Source: Tessaracoccus rhinocerotis (GTDB lineage Bacteria > Actinomycetota > Actinomycetes > Propionibacteriales > Propionibacteriaceae). Taken from it: DNA of 64,000 nucleotides. Below, piece by piece: positions 1 through 9,055 of the stretch. A program made the translations under genes and the position numbers. The notes beneath the pieces were generated by a model, which saw only the letters and a list, made by a program, of their open reading frames with translations, searched no databases and was not told where the DNA came from. Numbering within the stretch: the stretch's first letter is position 1; each line of letters begins with the position of its first letter. The DNA is taken from assembly GCF_007197885.1 (NCBI RefSeq), contig NZ_VKKG01000004.1, positions 186,001 to 250,000 on the forward strand, given 5' to 3'.

Positions 1-317
1 CACTCCGTCGTGCCCGTCGTGGTGGGTTCGACGAACCGGTTCTGGGTGAGCAACTGCATCACCAGGCCGCTCATGCTCATGGCGGCACCGGCCAGGACCA
101 GGCCGATGGTGCGCGGGATGCGGGTGATCGCGAACATCTCGCCGCCATCGTCGGCGCCGAAGACGTCGTAGACCCCGGTGAAAAGGGACGCCACCAGCAG
201 CAGAGCGACGCCGAGGATCCCCAGCAGCAGCTTCCAGTCGAAGAGCTTGCCCGTCGCCGCGGGGGCGGGAGTGGTGCGGGACGGGCGGGCCGCCGTCGGG
301 GAAGTTGTGGTGGTCAT
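1..317 (-). CDS. FecCD-family iron-siderophore ABC transporter permease (N-terminal part, runs off the window)
   Basis: The 105 visible residues are the start of a FecCD/BtuC-type inner-membrane permease, which forms the channel for ferric-siderophore import. A polar N-terminus of about 27 residues is followed by a hydrophobic helix (about 30-50) and then family hallmarks: RIPRT at residues 66-70 and the SGLVMQLLTQNRFVEP stretch near residue 83, equivalent to the SG.-.Q...RNPLA-.P motif of BtuC/FecD proteins. It lies downstream of, and on the same strand as, the siderophore-binding lipoprotein gene with a 96-base gap, so they are probably one operon under the iron box before that gene. The ATG at 317 is the only sensible start. 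The C-terminus is outside the window. Confidence 0.85.
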   Translation of the reverse strand, partial: MTTTTSPTAARPSRTTPAPAATGKLFDWKLLLGILGVALLLVASLFTGVYDVFGADDGGEMFAITRIPRTIGLVLAGAAMSMSGLVMQLLTQNRFVEPTTTGTTE

Positions 318-413
318 CGGGTCGCCGTCGGGGGAGTCGGAACGCGACGATCGGGAGTGGGGACGTATCCCCACTCCCTCTCGGTCACGCTGTTGCTGGA
401 CAGGTCTGGTTCC

Positions 414-1430
414 TCAGGCGGAGAACGCCTCGGCGAGGGCGTTGAAGAACTCGGTGTAGGTCTGGATGCCCTCGTTGGTGTAGGTGTCGGCGGGCATGTA
501 GATGATGTTGCCCTCGGCGACGGCGGTGACGCCCTGCAGCGCGGCGGACTCCTCGATCACCTGGGCGGCGGGCTTGTACTCCGGGTCGTCGGCGGACACG
601 GCGGCGTCACGGTCCATGACCAGGATCCAGTCCGGGTTGGCGTCGGCGATGGCCTCGACGGAGATGTCGTCGCCCTGGTGGTCGTCGGACGCACCGTCGA
701 CCTGCAGCGCCGGGGTGAAGCCGAAGATGTCGAACAGCGGGCCGAGGGTGCGGCCAAGGCTCGGGGCGATGTAGCCGACGTTGCCACCGGAGACGTTGAC
801 GGCCATGACCGTCTCGCCCTCGGTGTAGGCGGCCCTCACGGCCTCGATGGAGGCGTCGAACTCGCCATTCAGCGCCTCGGCCTCCGCCTCCTTGCCGAAG
901 ACCTGGCCGAGCACCGTGACCTGGCGCTTCAGCTCGGCGTCGAAGGGCTCGCCCTCGCGGGGCTCGAGGTTCAGCTGGACGGCGTCTGGTGCGAGCGTGG
1001 CGATGTCGTCGAAGAAGTCCGTGAAGCGCTGGCCGTTGACGATGAGGTCCGGCTCGGCGGCGACGATGAGCTCCAGGTTGGGCTCGCGGTGGTTGCCCAG
1101 GTCCGGAATCGAGTCGTCGTCCTTGAGCGGGTTGGTGGAGGGCATCAGCGTGCGGGCGGCCGCGGACAGTTCGACGCCCCAGGCGGCCAGCGTTTCGAAG
1201 GTGCGGTTGTCCAGTGCGACGACGGAGGTCGGCGGGACGTTCACGGTCAGGGTGCCGTTGTTGTCCTCGATCTCGACGGTGCCGGCTTCGGTGGTCTCGT
1301 CGGCGGCGGTGGTCTCCTCCGCCGGGGCCTGGGAGTCTGCGGGATCGGCGTCGGCGGGGGTGCTGCACGCACCCAGGGCCAGAGCGGCGATGGTGGCGAG
1401 GGCGGCGATGCCGGTGCGGAGGTTTGCCAT
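414..1430 (-). CDS. Iron-siderophore ABC transporter substrate-binding lipoprotein
   Basis: This 338-residue extracytoplasmic binding protein should capture a ferric siderophore and hand it to the permease encoded next to it. Residues 1-22 are a lipoprotein signal peptide ending in the lipobox LGAC (Cys22 lipidated). A low-complexity acidic/Thr linker follows, then a type III periplasmic-binding fold: TSVVALDNRTFETLAAWGVE, EPNLELIVAAEPDLIV and a C-terminal helix (YTEFFNALAEAFSA). The layout resembles the FatB/CeuE/YclQ petrobactin/enterobactin-binding group, but the ligand cannot be read from sequence. A purine-rich RBS (AAGGAC) precedes the ATG. A DtxR/IdeR-like operator sits 44 bases upstream, so iron repression is likely. 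It is divergent from trpB. Confidence 0.9.
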   Translation of the reverse strand: MANLRTGIAALATIAALALGACSTPADADPADSQAPAEETTAADETTEAGTVEIEDNNGTLTVNVPPTSVVALDNRTFETLAAWGVELSAAARTLMPSTNPLKDDDSIPDLGNHREPNLELIVAAEPDLIVNGQRFTDFFDDIATLAPDAVQLNLEPREGEPFDAELKRQVTVLGQVFGKEAEAEALNGEFDASIEAVRAAYTEGETVMAVNVSGGNVGYIAPSLGRTLGPLFDIFGFTPALQVDGASDDHQGDDISVEAIADANPDWILVMDRDAAVSADDPEYKPAAQVIEESAALQGVTAVAEGNIIYMPADTYTNEGIQTYTEFFNALAEAFSA

Positions 1431-1473
1431 TGCGTCCTTCGTGTCGTCGGCCCCGGGGAAGCGACCGTGTCGG

Positions 1474-1492
1474 TTAGGGAAGCCTTACCAAG
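1474..1492 (-). promoter_or_regulatory. DtxR/IdeR iron box before siderophore uptake operon
   Basis: TTAGGGAAGCCTTACCAAG matches 16 of 19 positions of the DtxR/IdeR consensus TWAGGTWAGSCTWACCTWA and keeps the dyad core. It lies 44 bases upstream of the siderophore-binding lipoprotein start, between it and divergent trpB, so Fe2+-loaded DtxR/IdeR probably represses the uptake genes. Whether it also touches trpB is unknown. Confidence 0.75.
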
Positions 1493-1631
1493 CTTCGCCC
1501 TCAGGCTAGGGCACCGATTCCTCAATCCGCAACACGGGTGTCATTTAATACCTGCGGTGAGACGACACTGCCCGGCAGGGTGCCCCTGCAGCGATTTCGT
1601 GGAAGCATCCCGAGGACCCGCGTCGGACCAA

Positions 1632-1637
1632 TAACAT
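1632..1637 (+). promoter_or_regulatory. -10 element of a leaderless trpB promoter
   Basis: TAACAT lies 6 bases before the trpB ATG, and no Shine-Dalgarno sequence is visible. In actinobacteria a TANNNT hexamer at this distance places the transcription start on the start codon. The same layout recurs before several other genes in this window. Confidence 0.5.
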
Positions 1638-1643
1638 CCGGGC

Positions 1644-2849
1644 ATGACATCGATCACCCACGCCGACGCCACCGGCTTCTTCGGCGCCCACGGCGGACGC
1701 TTCCTGCCCCCGCACCTCGAGGCGCCCATCGCCGAGGTGGCCGCCGCCTACCGGGAGGCCAAGGACGATCCCTCCTTCCAGGCGGAGTACGAAGCCCTGC
1801 TGGCTGACTACGTGGGGCGTCCCTCGCCGCTGTTCCTCGCGCGAAACCTGACCGCGCATCTCGGCGGCGCGAAGGTCTACCTCAAGCGAGAGGACCTCAA
1901 CCACACCGGGGCCCACAAGATCAACCACACCCTGGGCGAGGCTCTCCTCGCCAAGCGGATGGGCAAGAAGAAGCTGCTCGCCGAGACCGGGGCGGGCCAG
2001 CACGGCGTCGCCCTCGCGACGGCGGCCGCACTGCTGGGCCTCGAGTGCGAGATCCACATGGGCGCCATCGACATCGCCAAGCAGCGCCCCAACGTCGTGC
2101 GGATGGAGCTCCTCGGTGCCAAGGTGGTCTCCGTCGAGAGTGGCGGACGCTGCCTCAAGGACGCCGTCGACTCCGCCTTCGGTGTCTGGGCCAACGACTT
2201 CTCCGAGACCCTGTTCGCGATCGGTTCGGTCGTCGGGCCGGACCCGTTCCCGAGCATGGTGCGGGACTTCCAGGCCATCGTCGGCCGCGAGGCCAGGGCG
2301 CAGCTGCAGCAGAAGGAGGGACGTCTGCCCACGGCGCTCGTCGCGGCTGTGGGCGGCGGCTCGAACGCCATGGGACTGTTCCAGGCGTTCCTCGAGGACG
2401 AGGAGGTGCAGATCTACGGCGTGGAGCCCTCCGGTCGAGGCCTCGACAACCCCGGCGACCACGCGGCGACCATGACCCTCGGCACGCCGGGCGTCCTGCA
2501 CGGCATGAGGACCATCGTGCTGCAGGACGAGTCGGGCGAGCCGTGGCCGGTGCACTCCATCGCCTCCGGCATGGACTACCCCGGCGTCGGCCCGCAGCAC
2601 GCCCACCTCAGGGACGTCGGTCGCGTCAACTACGTGGCCGCCTCCGACGACGAGTCCATTGAGGCGTTCCAGCTGCTGTGCCGGCTCGAGGGCATCATCC
2701 CCGCCATCGAGAGCTGCCACGCCGTCGCCCACGCCGCGAAGCTGGCGCCGACGCTTTCCGCCGACGACATCGTGGTGGTGAACCTCTCCGGCCGCGGCGA
2801 CAAGGACATCGACTTCGTCGCCGAACGGCTGGGCATGAACCCGCGCTGA
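1644..2849 (+). CDS. trpB: Tryptophan synthase beta chain, stand-alone
   Basis: This 401-residue PLP enzyme should join indole and L-serine to give tryptophan. Family features are in order: [15 protein letters not shown] with the PLP lysine at K92, ETGAGQHG carrying the catalytic Glu, GGGSNAMG binding the PLP phosphate, GVEPSGRG, and the C-terminal NLSGRGDKD. Length fits TrpB (about 400). No trpA, trpC or other trp gene adjoins: upstream is a divergent iron-uptake operon and downstream a convergent glycosidase. Some normally conserved segments are altered (GPDPFP where E. coli TrpB has GPHPYP, and a changed segment after [11 protein letters not shown]), so it may be a second, specialised TrpB rather than the trp-operon copy. 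Confidence 0.9.
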   Translation: MTSITHADATGFFGAHGGRFLPPHLEAPIAEVAAAYREAKDDPSFQAEYEALLADYVGRPSPLFLARNLTAHLGGAKVYLKREDLNHTGAHKINHTLGEALLAKRMGKKKLLAETGAGQHGVALATAAALLGLECEIHMGAIDIAKQRPNVVRMELLGAKVVSVESGGRCLKDAVDSAFGVWANDFSETLFAIGSVVGPDPFPSMVRDFQAIVGREARAQLQQKEGRLPTALVAAVGGGSNAMGLFQAFLEDEEVQIYGVEPSGRGLDNPGDHAATMTLGTPGVLHGMRTIVLQDESGEPWPVHSIASGMDYPGVGPQHAHLRDVGRVNYVAASDDESIEAFQLLCRLEGIIPAIESCHAVAHAAKLAPTLSADDIVVVNLSGRGDKDIDFVAERLGMNPR

Positions 2850-2903
2850 CCGTGCGCTGAACTCCTGGTCCCGGGAAGAAGGCCGACTCAGCGAACCAGC
2901 TGG

Positions 2904-2976
2904 ACCCGACACGCCGCGCGAAATCGCAGCAGAGGGGCCCGCAACCCTTGCGACGCATCCCTGCGGCGTGTCGGGT
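2904..2976. repeat. Long-spaced 14-bp inverted repeat between convergent trpB and GH3 gene
   Basis: ACCCGACACGCCGC at 2904-2917 is followed by its exact reverse complement at 2963-2976, 45 bases apart. It fills the gap between two convergent genes and may act as a two-way terminator, although the loop is long and no T-tract follows. The same 14-mer occurs again after eccC (17962-17975), so it may be a small dispersed intergenic element. Confidence 0.6.
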
Positions 2977-2989
2977 CGTGACCGAGGGC

Positions 2990-5542
2990 TCAGCCGACCG
3001 CCAGGCCCGTCCGCACCGGCAACTCGTCGGCGGAGGGACCGGCCGCGACGGTGTACGCGCCGGGCTGCACCCGCAGCGCCCCGGCGTGCACCCAGTCCTC
3101 CGGTGCGCCCGGGACGCGGAGCGCCTCGTCCCACACGGACAGCCTGGCGAGCGGGAACCGCAGGGTGACTAGGCGCTCCTCGCCCGGCTCCAACCGCACC
3201 CGCTCGTAGGCGACGAGGAGCCGCAGCGGCGCGGGGATGGGCAGGCCTTCGGGCGCGAGCACGTAGACCTGCACAAGTTCCTCGGCCGGTCGCTGCCCGG
3301 TGTTGACCACCCTCACCGCCGCCTCCACGACGGCCTCGCCGTCACGAGCCACCAGCGCAGCGTGCCGGTGGCTGGGCTCGGGGGCCGTCGGCTCGGAGTC
3401 GCGGAGCGTCACACCGCGGTACTCGACGCTCGAGTAGGTGCAGCCGTGGCCGAGCGCGAACGCGTACCTGCCCGGCTGGTGCCGGTAGGTGGCCTGCTGG
3501 CGCGCGGTGTCGTAGTCGAACAGGTCACCGGCCTGCGCCGGGTCCACCGGCCAGGACTGCGCCAGCCGGCCGCTCGGCTCCCGGTCCCCCGAGAGCACGT
3601 CGACCAGGCCGTGGCCCAGCTCCTGTCCGCCGTGGCTGGACCAGAGGACCGTCGGGGCATCCGCCACGCCGGGGCCGAGCACGTAGGGGTAGCTGGAGAC
3701 GATGGCGAGCACCGCGTCGCCGTTGGCCTCGCTGGCGGTCCGCCAGAGCTCGGCGGCCGCGTCGGGCAGCATCAGGTGGGGCCGGTCCTCGGTCTCGCGG
3801 CCGAGCAGGTGCGGGTCGTTGCCGACGGCGACCACCACCACCTCAGCCCCGGCGGCGGCCCGCGCCACCTCCGCCTGCCCGGACGCGACGGTGCGCACCA
3901 CGAACCGCTCCGCCCGAGCCAGCTCGACTCCGTCGACGGCGAGCACGCCCGAGTCCCGCAGAACCCGCAGCCAGCGGCCGGTTCCCAGGTGCAGGAACGA
4001 CACGGTGCCGTCCGCGTGGGTGTGGCGTCGGAAGGTCTCCTGGACCACCCAGCCGCCGACGCGTTCGGCGTCGGCCCGCACCGGCCATGCGCCGCCCGTG
4101 AGCAGGCCGCCGCTGGCGCGGGAGCGGAGGGTGAGGACGCCATCGCCCCAGTCCGTGAGCTCGAACCGGGCGGACGGGTCGGCGGTGGGGGAGTTGGCGT
4201 CCACGCCCGCGCCCGAGGTGTGGGAGCGCACGTAGTTGCCGGTGGTGGTTGAGCGGAGCGCGACGACGTCGGCTCCGGTCACCACCTCGACGTCGGCGGC
4301 CGGGTACCGCTCGGCCAGTGCCGCCCCGACCCCGACGGCGTAGGGCGGGGTGCCCGAGTACCAGTCGGTCAGCACGACGTCGGCCAGTGGCCCCACCACC
4401 GCAATGCTTGCCGGTTCGCGCAGCGGCAGCAGGCCGGCGTCGTTGCGCAGCACCACCACGGAGCGGCCCGCCACCTCACGGGCGAGCCTGCGGGACGAGG
4501 GCAGGTCCAGGTCGGCCGGGCCGATGCTCGCGTACGGGTCGGCGGGGCCGTCGAACTCCCCGGTCCGGATGCGCAGCTCCAGCAGGCGGGTGACCGCGCG
4601 GTCGACGTCGGCCATCGTGAGCAGCCCCCGCTCGAGGGCCGCCTCGACCGCCGCGATCGTCGGCCCGGAGTCGGCGTCGTCGTCGGTGAACGAGTCCATG
4701 CCGCCGCCGAGCAGCGCCGCGGCCGCGGTCGGCTTGTCCGGGTAGGTGCGCTGGAGGCCCACCGTGAAGCCGGGGGCGCCGGCGTCGGAGACGATCGCGA
4801 TCGACTCCCCGGACCAGGAGCGGGCCTCGGCCACCAGCTCCGGCTGGACGTGCGCGGGGGCGCCGTTGACGAGGTTGTATGCGAGCATCATCGCGCCGGC
4901 CGCGCCCGACTCGAGGGGCTCGCGGAAGGCAGGAAGCTCCTCCTCGTGCAGGGTGCGCGGCGGGACGACGCTGTTGGTGACCGAGCGGTCGGTCTCGTTG
5001 TTGTAGGCGAGGAAGTGCTTGAGGGTCGGCACGGTGCGCCACACCCGCTCGTGTTCCCCGCGCAGGCCCCGGCTGTAGGCGGTGCCGAAGTGCGCCGTCA
5101 GGTGCGGGTCCTCGGAGTAGCCCTCCTCGTTGCGACCCCAACCCGGGTGGCGCAGTGTGTTGACCACCGGTGCCCAGACGTTCAGCGACACCTTCGGGTC
5201 CGCGGCGCGCTTGGCACGGACCTCGACGGCTGCCACCTCCCCGACGGCGCGGATCAGCTCGGGGTCCCAGGTGGCGGCGAGCCCCACGGCCTGCGGGAAC
5301 ACCGTCGCCTCCCCGAGCCATGCGACGCCGTGCAGCGCCTCGCAGCCAGTGTGGAACCGGGCCAGGCCGAGGCGCTCGACGGCGGGGGCCACCTGGTGCA
5401 GCATCGCCACCTTCTCCTCGCGCGTGAGCCGGGCGAGCAGGTCTGCTGAGCGGGCGGCCAGTGGCTGGTCGACGCGGCGGAAGCCGGGGGTGTCCCCGTT
5501 CACGGCCGGCGCCTCCGCCACGTGTTGCTGGGTGCTTGTCAT
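2990..5542 (-). CDS. GH3 beta-glycosidase (beta-glucosidase/beta-xylosidase type) with inserted fascin-like domain
   Basis: This 850-residue, apparently cytoplasmic exo-glycosidase should release beta-linked glucose or xylose from oligosaccharides. It has the GH3 barrel (LTREEKVAMLHQ, GWGRNEEGYSEDP, LKHFLAYNNE), the nucleophile Asp253 in VSDAGAPG, the second alpha/beta domain (RSVVVLRNDAGLLPL, VVVAVGND, LWSSHGGQELG) and a C-terminal fibronectin-like domain. Residues about 425-551 are an insert reading like a beta-trefoil/fascin module (VALRSTTTGNYVRS, GDGVLTLRSRASGGLLTGG, RWLRVLRDSGVL). No signal peptide is visible. The ATG at 5542 overlaps the stop of the GH31 gene (ATGA), indicating translational coupling; the long in-frame extension upstream is out-of-frame shadow of GH31. 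Substrate is inferred only. Confidence 0.9.
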   Translation of the reverse strand: MTSTQQHVAEAPAVNGDTPGFRRVDQPLAARSADLLARLTREEKVAMLHQVAPAVERLGLARFHTGCEALHGVAWLGEATVFPQAVGLAATWDPELIRAVGEVAAVEVRAKRAADPKVSLNVWAPVVNTLRHPGWGRNEEGYSEDPHLTAHFGTAYSRGLRGEHERVWRTVPTLKHFLAYNNETDRSVTNSVVPPRTLHEEELPAFREPLESGAAGAMMLAYNLVNGAPAHVQPELVAEARSWSGESIAIVSDAGAPGFTVGLQRTYPDKPTAAAALLGGGMDSFTDDDADSGPTIAAVEAALERGLLTMADVDRAVTRLLELRIRTGEFDGPADPYASIGPADLDLPSSRRLAREVAGRSVVVLRNDAGLLPLREPASIAVVGPLADVVLTDWYSGTPPYAVGVGAALAERYPAADVEVVTGADVVALRSTTTGNYVRSHTSGAGVDANSPTADPSARFELTDWGDGVLTLRSRASGGLLTGGAWPVRADAERVGGWVVQETFRRHTHADGTVSFLHLGTGRWLRVLRDSGVLAVDGVELARAERFVVRTVASGQAEVARAAAGAEVVVVAVGNDPHLLGRETEDRPHLMLPDAAAELWRTASEANGDAVLAIVSSYPYVLGPGVADAPTVLWSSHGGQELGHGLVDVLSGDREPSGRLAQSWPVDPAQAGDLFDYDTARQQATYRHQPGRYAFALGHGCTYSSVEYRGVTLRDSEPTAPEPSHRHAALVARDGEAVVEAAVRVVNTGQRPAEELVQVYVLAPEGLPIPAPLRLLVAYERVRLEPGEERLVTLRFPLARLSVWDEALRVPGAPEDWVHAGALRVQPGAYTVAAGPSADELPVRTGLAVG

Positions 5543-7818
5543 GACTTCCTCCCGAGTTCGATGCTGACCTCGCCGGCGCCGTCGGCCGTCGCCTCCTGCG
5601 GTCCTACCCGCAGCGTCCACGGCGCGCGGGCGTCGGCGCTCGACGACGTGACCACCTGAGCCCTGCGGCTGACGTGGAAGGTGGTCGACGGTGCTCCTTC
5701 CAGCCCGGGGACGACGACGTCGCCGTCGAACCCATCGGGCAGTTCGTGGCAGTGCAGGGTGACGCCGTCGGCCCAGTCGTAGTCCGGGCGGTCGTCGACC
5801 GCGCCCAGCGGCAGCACGGTGCCCGGGCGCACCAGCACGGGCAGCGAGTCGATCGCGTGGGTCTCGCGCTGCCAGCGCAGCCCCTGGCGCGTCGACCCGT
5901 CGAGCAGCGAGGTCCACGTCCCCTCCGGGACGTAGTACTCCACCTCGCCGGCGGCGGTCAGGACCGGGGCCACCAGCAGTGAGTCGCCGAGCAGGTACTG
6001 GCAGTCGGCGTCGAAGCCTCCCCTGTCTTCGGGGAACTCCAGCGGCATCGGGCGCATCATCGGCACGCCCTCGCGGTGCGCCTCCTCCGCGATCCGTGCG
6101 AGGTAGGGCATCAGCCGCATCTTCAAGTTGGTGAACTTGCGGGTGACGTCCACGGCCTCGTCGTCGAAGGCCCACGGCACGCGGACCGAGTCCGAACCGT
6201 GCAGGCGGGAGTGCGAGCTGAGCATCCCGAATGCCACCCAGCGCTTGAAGACCGTCGGGTCCGGGGTGCCCTCGAACCCGCCGATGTCGTGGCTCCAGTA
6301 CCCGAAGCCGGACATCGCCAGTGACAGCCCACCGCGCAGGGACTCCGCCATCGAGGCGAACGTCGAGTCGCAGTCACCGCCCCAGTGGACCGGGAACTGC
6401 TGGCAGCCGGCCGTGGCGCTGCGGGCGTACAGGATGGCGTTGCCCGCACCCTTGCGACGCTCCAGCAGCCGGAAGACCGCGCCGTTGTAGAGGTTCGCGT
6501 AGTAGTTGTGCATGCGTTCGGGATCCGAGCCGTCGTGCCAGACCACGTCGTCGACGGGGATCCGCTCCCCGAAGTCGGTCTTGAAGGAGTCCACGCCCTG
6601 GTCCAGCAGGCGCTCGAGGTGTCCGAGGTACCACTGCCTGGCGTCGGGGTTGGTGAAGTCGACGATGCCCATCCCGGCCTGCCACAGGTCCCACTGCCAC
6701 ACGCTGCCGTCGCGCCGCTTCAGCAGGTAGCCGTTCTCGGCGGCCTCGCTGAACAGCTTCGAACGCTGCCCGATGTAGGGGTTGATCCACACCGAGACCT
6801 TCAGCCCGCGCTCGTGCAGGCGTGCGATCTGGCCCACCGGGTCGGGGAACGTGCGGCTGTCCCACTCGAAGTCGCACCACTGGAACTCGCGCATCCAGAA
6901 GCAGTCGTAGTGGAACACGCTCAGGGGGAGGTTCCGCTCCGCCATGCCGTCGACGAAGCCGGCGACGGTCTGCTCGTCGTAGCGGGCGGTGAACGACGTC
7001 GTGAGCCACAGTCCGAAGGACCAGGCGGGCACCCGGGCCGGCCGCCCCGTCAGACGGGTGTAGCGACGCAGCACGTCCTTGGGTGTGGGGCCGGCGATCA
7101 CGTAGTAGTCGAGGGTCTCACCCTCCACCGAGAACTGCACCCGCGAGTTGATCTCCGAGCCCACCTCGAACGAGACCCGGCCCGGGTGGTCGACGAAGAC
7201 GCCGTAGCCGCGACTGGTGACGTAGAAGGGGACCGCCTTGTAGGACTGCTCGCTGGAGGTGCCGCCGTCGGCGTTCCAGCTCTCCACCACCTGGCCGTTC
7301 TTGGTGAACGGCCCGAACCGCTCGCCGAGGCCGTAGACCCGCTCGCCCGGCTCGAGAGTGAGTTGCTGGTGCACCCACGTGGAGTCGTCGGTCATGTGGC
7401 CCACGGAGCGGGGCGGCGACGTGGTGAGCACCCGGCCCTCGTGCTCGAACTCGACGAGCCACGGGGCGCTGCGGCTGACGCGGGCGCGCAGGCCGCCGGA
7501 GTCGAGGAAGCCCGAGGCCTCGTCCACGCCGACGTCGGGACGGAAGCCGTCGTCGGAGTGGACGACGAAGTCGGGGCCGGGGTGCACCCCGCCGGCGTGG
7601 CGCTGGACGCGCACCTTGATCACCCCGGGCATGGGCGCCGAGAACGTGCACGTGAGCATGGGGCGGTTGAGCGTGTCGCCGCGGTCGCGGATCACCGCGG
7701 TGGGAGCGAAGACGGTGAGCTCACCGGCCCCCTCGTCGGTGCGGATGTCGTCGACCTGGGCCGCGTACAGGGGCTTCACGCCCGGGCGGGTGAGCCAGTA
7801 CCCGTCGGTGAACTTCAC
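5539..7818 (-). CDS. yicI: GH31 alpha-xylosidase (YicI-like)
   Basis: This 759-residue glycosidase should remove alpha-1,6-linked xylose from the non-reducing end of xyloglucan oligosaccharides (isoprimeverose-like ends). The YicI signature nucleophile segment FKTDFGERIP places Asp415, and the acid/base segment HWGGDCDST places Asp482; E. coli YicI uses Asp416 and Asp482. I chose the GTG at 7818 because the protein then begins VKFTDGYWLTRPG, like YicI (MKISDGNW...), and because AAGGAG lies 10 bases upstream; the longer in-frame start near 7938 would run through the operator. It overlaps the GH3 gene by four bases. Both should be repressed by the divergent LacI protein through the operator at 7923-7941. 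Confidence 0.92.
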   Translation of the reverse strand: MKFTDGYWLTRPGVKPLYAAQVDDIRTDEGAGELTVFAPTAVIRDRGDTLNRPMLTCTFSAPMPGVIKVRVQRHAGGVHPGPDFVVHSDDGFRPDVGVDEASGFLDSGGLRARVSRSAPWLVEFEHEGRVLTTSPPRSVGHMTDDSTWVHQQLTLEPGERVYGLGERFGPFTKNGQVVESWNADGGTSSEQSYKAVPFYVTSRGYGVFVDHPGRVSFEVGSEINSRVQFSVEGETLDYYVIAGPTPKDVLRRYTRLTGRPARVPAWSFGLWLTTSFTARYDEQTVAGFVDGMAERNLPLSVFHYDCFWMREFQWCDFEWDSRTFPDPVGQIARLHERGLKVSVWINPYIGQRSKLFSEAAENGYLLKRRDGSVWQWDLWQAGMGIVDFTNPDARQWYLGHLERLLDQGVDSFKTDFGERIPVDDVVWHDGSDPERMHNYYANLYNGAVFRLLERRKGAGNAILYARSATAGCQQFPVHWGGDCDSTFASMAESLRGGLSLAMSGFGYWSHDIGGFEGTPDPTVFKRWVAFGMLSSHSRLHGSDSVRVPWAFDDEAVDVTRKFTNLKMRLMPYLARIAEEAHREGVPMMRPMPLEFPEDRGGFDADCQYLLGDSLLVAPVLTAAGEVEYYVPEGTWTSLLDGSTRQGLRWQRETHAIDSLPVLVRPGTVLPLGAVDDRPDYDWADGVTLHCHELPDGFDGDVVVPGLEGAPSTTFHVSRRAQVVTSSSADARAPWTLRVGPQEATADGAGEVSIELGRKS

Positions 7819-7922
7819 GTCGTCGTGTCTCCTTCTCGGCCTCGTCCGCGGGCGCCCCACCACCGTGACCAGGACCGTGGACGGGTGGTCGACAGGCGTG
7901 CGGACGGACTCTCGAACGTCAT

Positions 7923-7941
7923 TGTCGAAGCGCTTCAACAG
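7923..7941. promoter_or_regulatory. LacI-family operator between GH31 gene and lacI
   Basis: TGTCGAAGCGCTTCAACAG contains the near-perfect palindrome TGTYGAAGCGCTTCRACA with a CG centre, typical of LacI-family operators. It abuts a good -10 (TATACT, 7949-7954) reading towards lacI. A 17-base core (TCGAAGCGCTTCAACAG) recurs with two changes at 13616-13632 before the sugar importer, which points to a shared regulon. Confidence 0.75.
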
Positions 7942-8042
7942 ATGACTCTATACTAGGTTTCGTACCGGTGTCCACGGTGTCCCCGCGGGCTCCCGGCGCA
8001 GCTTTCCCGGCCACTCGAGGACGAGTGCCGAACTACCCGAGG

Positions 8043-9047
8043 ATGGACAAGATGGTCACTATCGCCGATGTCGCGGAGGCCGCGAACGTCTCGATCTCGA
8101 CGGTGTCCTACGCCATGAGCGGCAAGCGCAAGATCTCCCGCGAGACGCAGGAGCGCATCGCCCGCGCCATCGCCGAGCTGGGGTACCGGCCCCACGCCAG
8201 CGCCCGTGCCCTGGCGTCCAGGTCCACCAGCATCATCGGCCTGCAGGCGCCCCTACGTCCGGGCGTCGACGTGCACGTCGTCATGGAGGTCGTCACCGGC
8301 GTGGCCACCGGCGCTCGCGGGCACGGCTACGACATCCTCCTGCTCACCAGCGATGACAGCACCGGCCTGGAGCGCGCCGCCAGCGGCTCCATGGTGGACG
8401 CGCTCGTGGTGATGGACGTCGAGTCCGACGACCAGCGCCTCGGCTTCCTCGGCTCCCTCGACCGGCCCTGCGTCCTGGTCGGACTGCCCGCGGACCCCGG
8501 AGGCCTGGCCTGCGTGGACTTCGACTTCGAGGCCGCCGGCCGGCTCGCCGTCGAGCACTTCGCGGAGCAGGGCCACCGGCGCGTCGCGCTGCTGGGGTCC
8601 CCGCAGGAGGTGCTGGCCCGCCACACCTCGTACGCCGACCGGCTGACGCGCGGATTCACCGAGGCCGCGGCCGAGGCAGGGGTGGAGGTGTCGGTCCACC
8701 CGTGCCCAAGCACCCCGGATGCCAGCGAGGTCGTCGACGACGTCTTCGCCGCCCACCCGGACGTCACCGCCATGCTGATCCACAACGAGGAGGCCCTCCC
8801 GCACCTGCTGGCACGGCTCTCCGAGCGCGGTCAGCGGGTGCCCGACGAGGTGGCCGTGCTGGCGCTGTGCCCACCGAACGTCGCGCGCACGCTGCGCATC
8901 CCCGTCGACACCATCGACATCCCAGCCGAGGAGATCGGGATCGCGGCCGCGGACGTCGTGTGGGAAATGATCTCCGAGGGCGCCCCGCCGAGCATCCGGT
9001 TGATCCCACCGACCCTGACCGCGCGCTCCGCCGCGCCCGGCGCCTGA
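8043..9047 (+). CDS. LacI-family transcriptional repressor
   Basis: This 334-residue regulator begins with a LacI helix-turn-helix and hinge (VTIADVAEAANVSISTVSYAMSG..., then YRPHASARALASR) followed by a periplasmic-binding-like effector domain (IIGLQAPLRPGVDVHVV, DALVVMDVE, GHRRVALLG, PDEVAVLAL). It should bind an inducer sugar, perhaps xylose or a xyloglucan oligosaccharide, and control the divergent GH31-GH3 pair and the importer at 9.7-13.5 kb. The start could be ATG 8043 or ATG 8052; both keep the HTH intact, while the upstream GTG at 7968 adds a 25-residue tail not seen in the family. The gene for a YesL-like protein follows after 8 bases. Confidence 0.9.
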   Translation: MDKMVTIADVAEAANVSISTVSYAMSGKRKISRETQERIARAIAELGYRPHASARALASRSTSIIGLQAPLRPGVDVHVVMEVVTGVATGARGHGYDILLLTSDDSTGLERAASGSMVDALVVMDVESDDQRLGFLGSLDRPCVLVGLPADPGGLACVDFDFEAAGRLAVEHFAEQGHRRVALLGSPQEVLARHTSYADRLTRGFTEAAAEAGVEVSVHPCPSTPDASEVVDDVFAAHPDVTAMLIHNEEALPHLLARLSERGQRVPDEVAVLALCPPNVARTLRIPVDTIDIPAEEIGIAAADVVWEMISEGAPPSIRLIPPTLTARSAAPGA

Positions 9048-9055
9048 GGACGCGC

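Noticed and set aside
7819-7938. Longer start of the GH31 gene near 7938
   Set aside because: The added residues are not family-like, they run over the LacI-type operator, and the GTG at 7818 has a good RBS and the YicI N-terminus.
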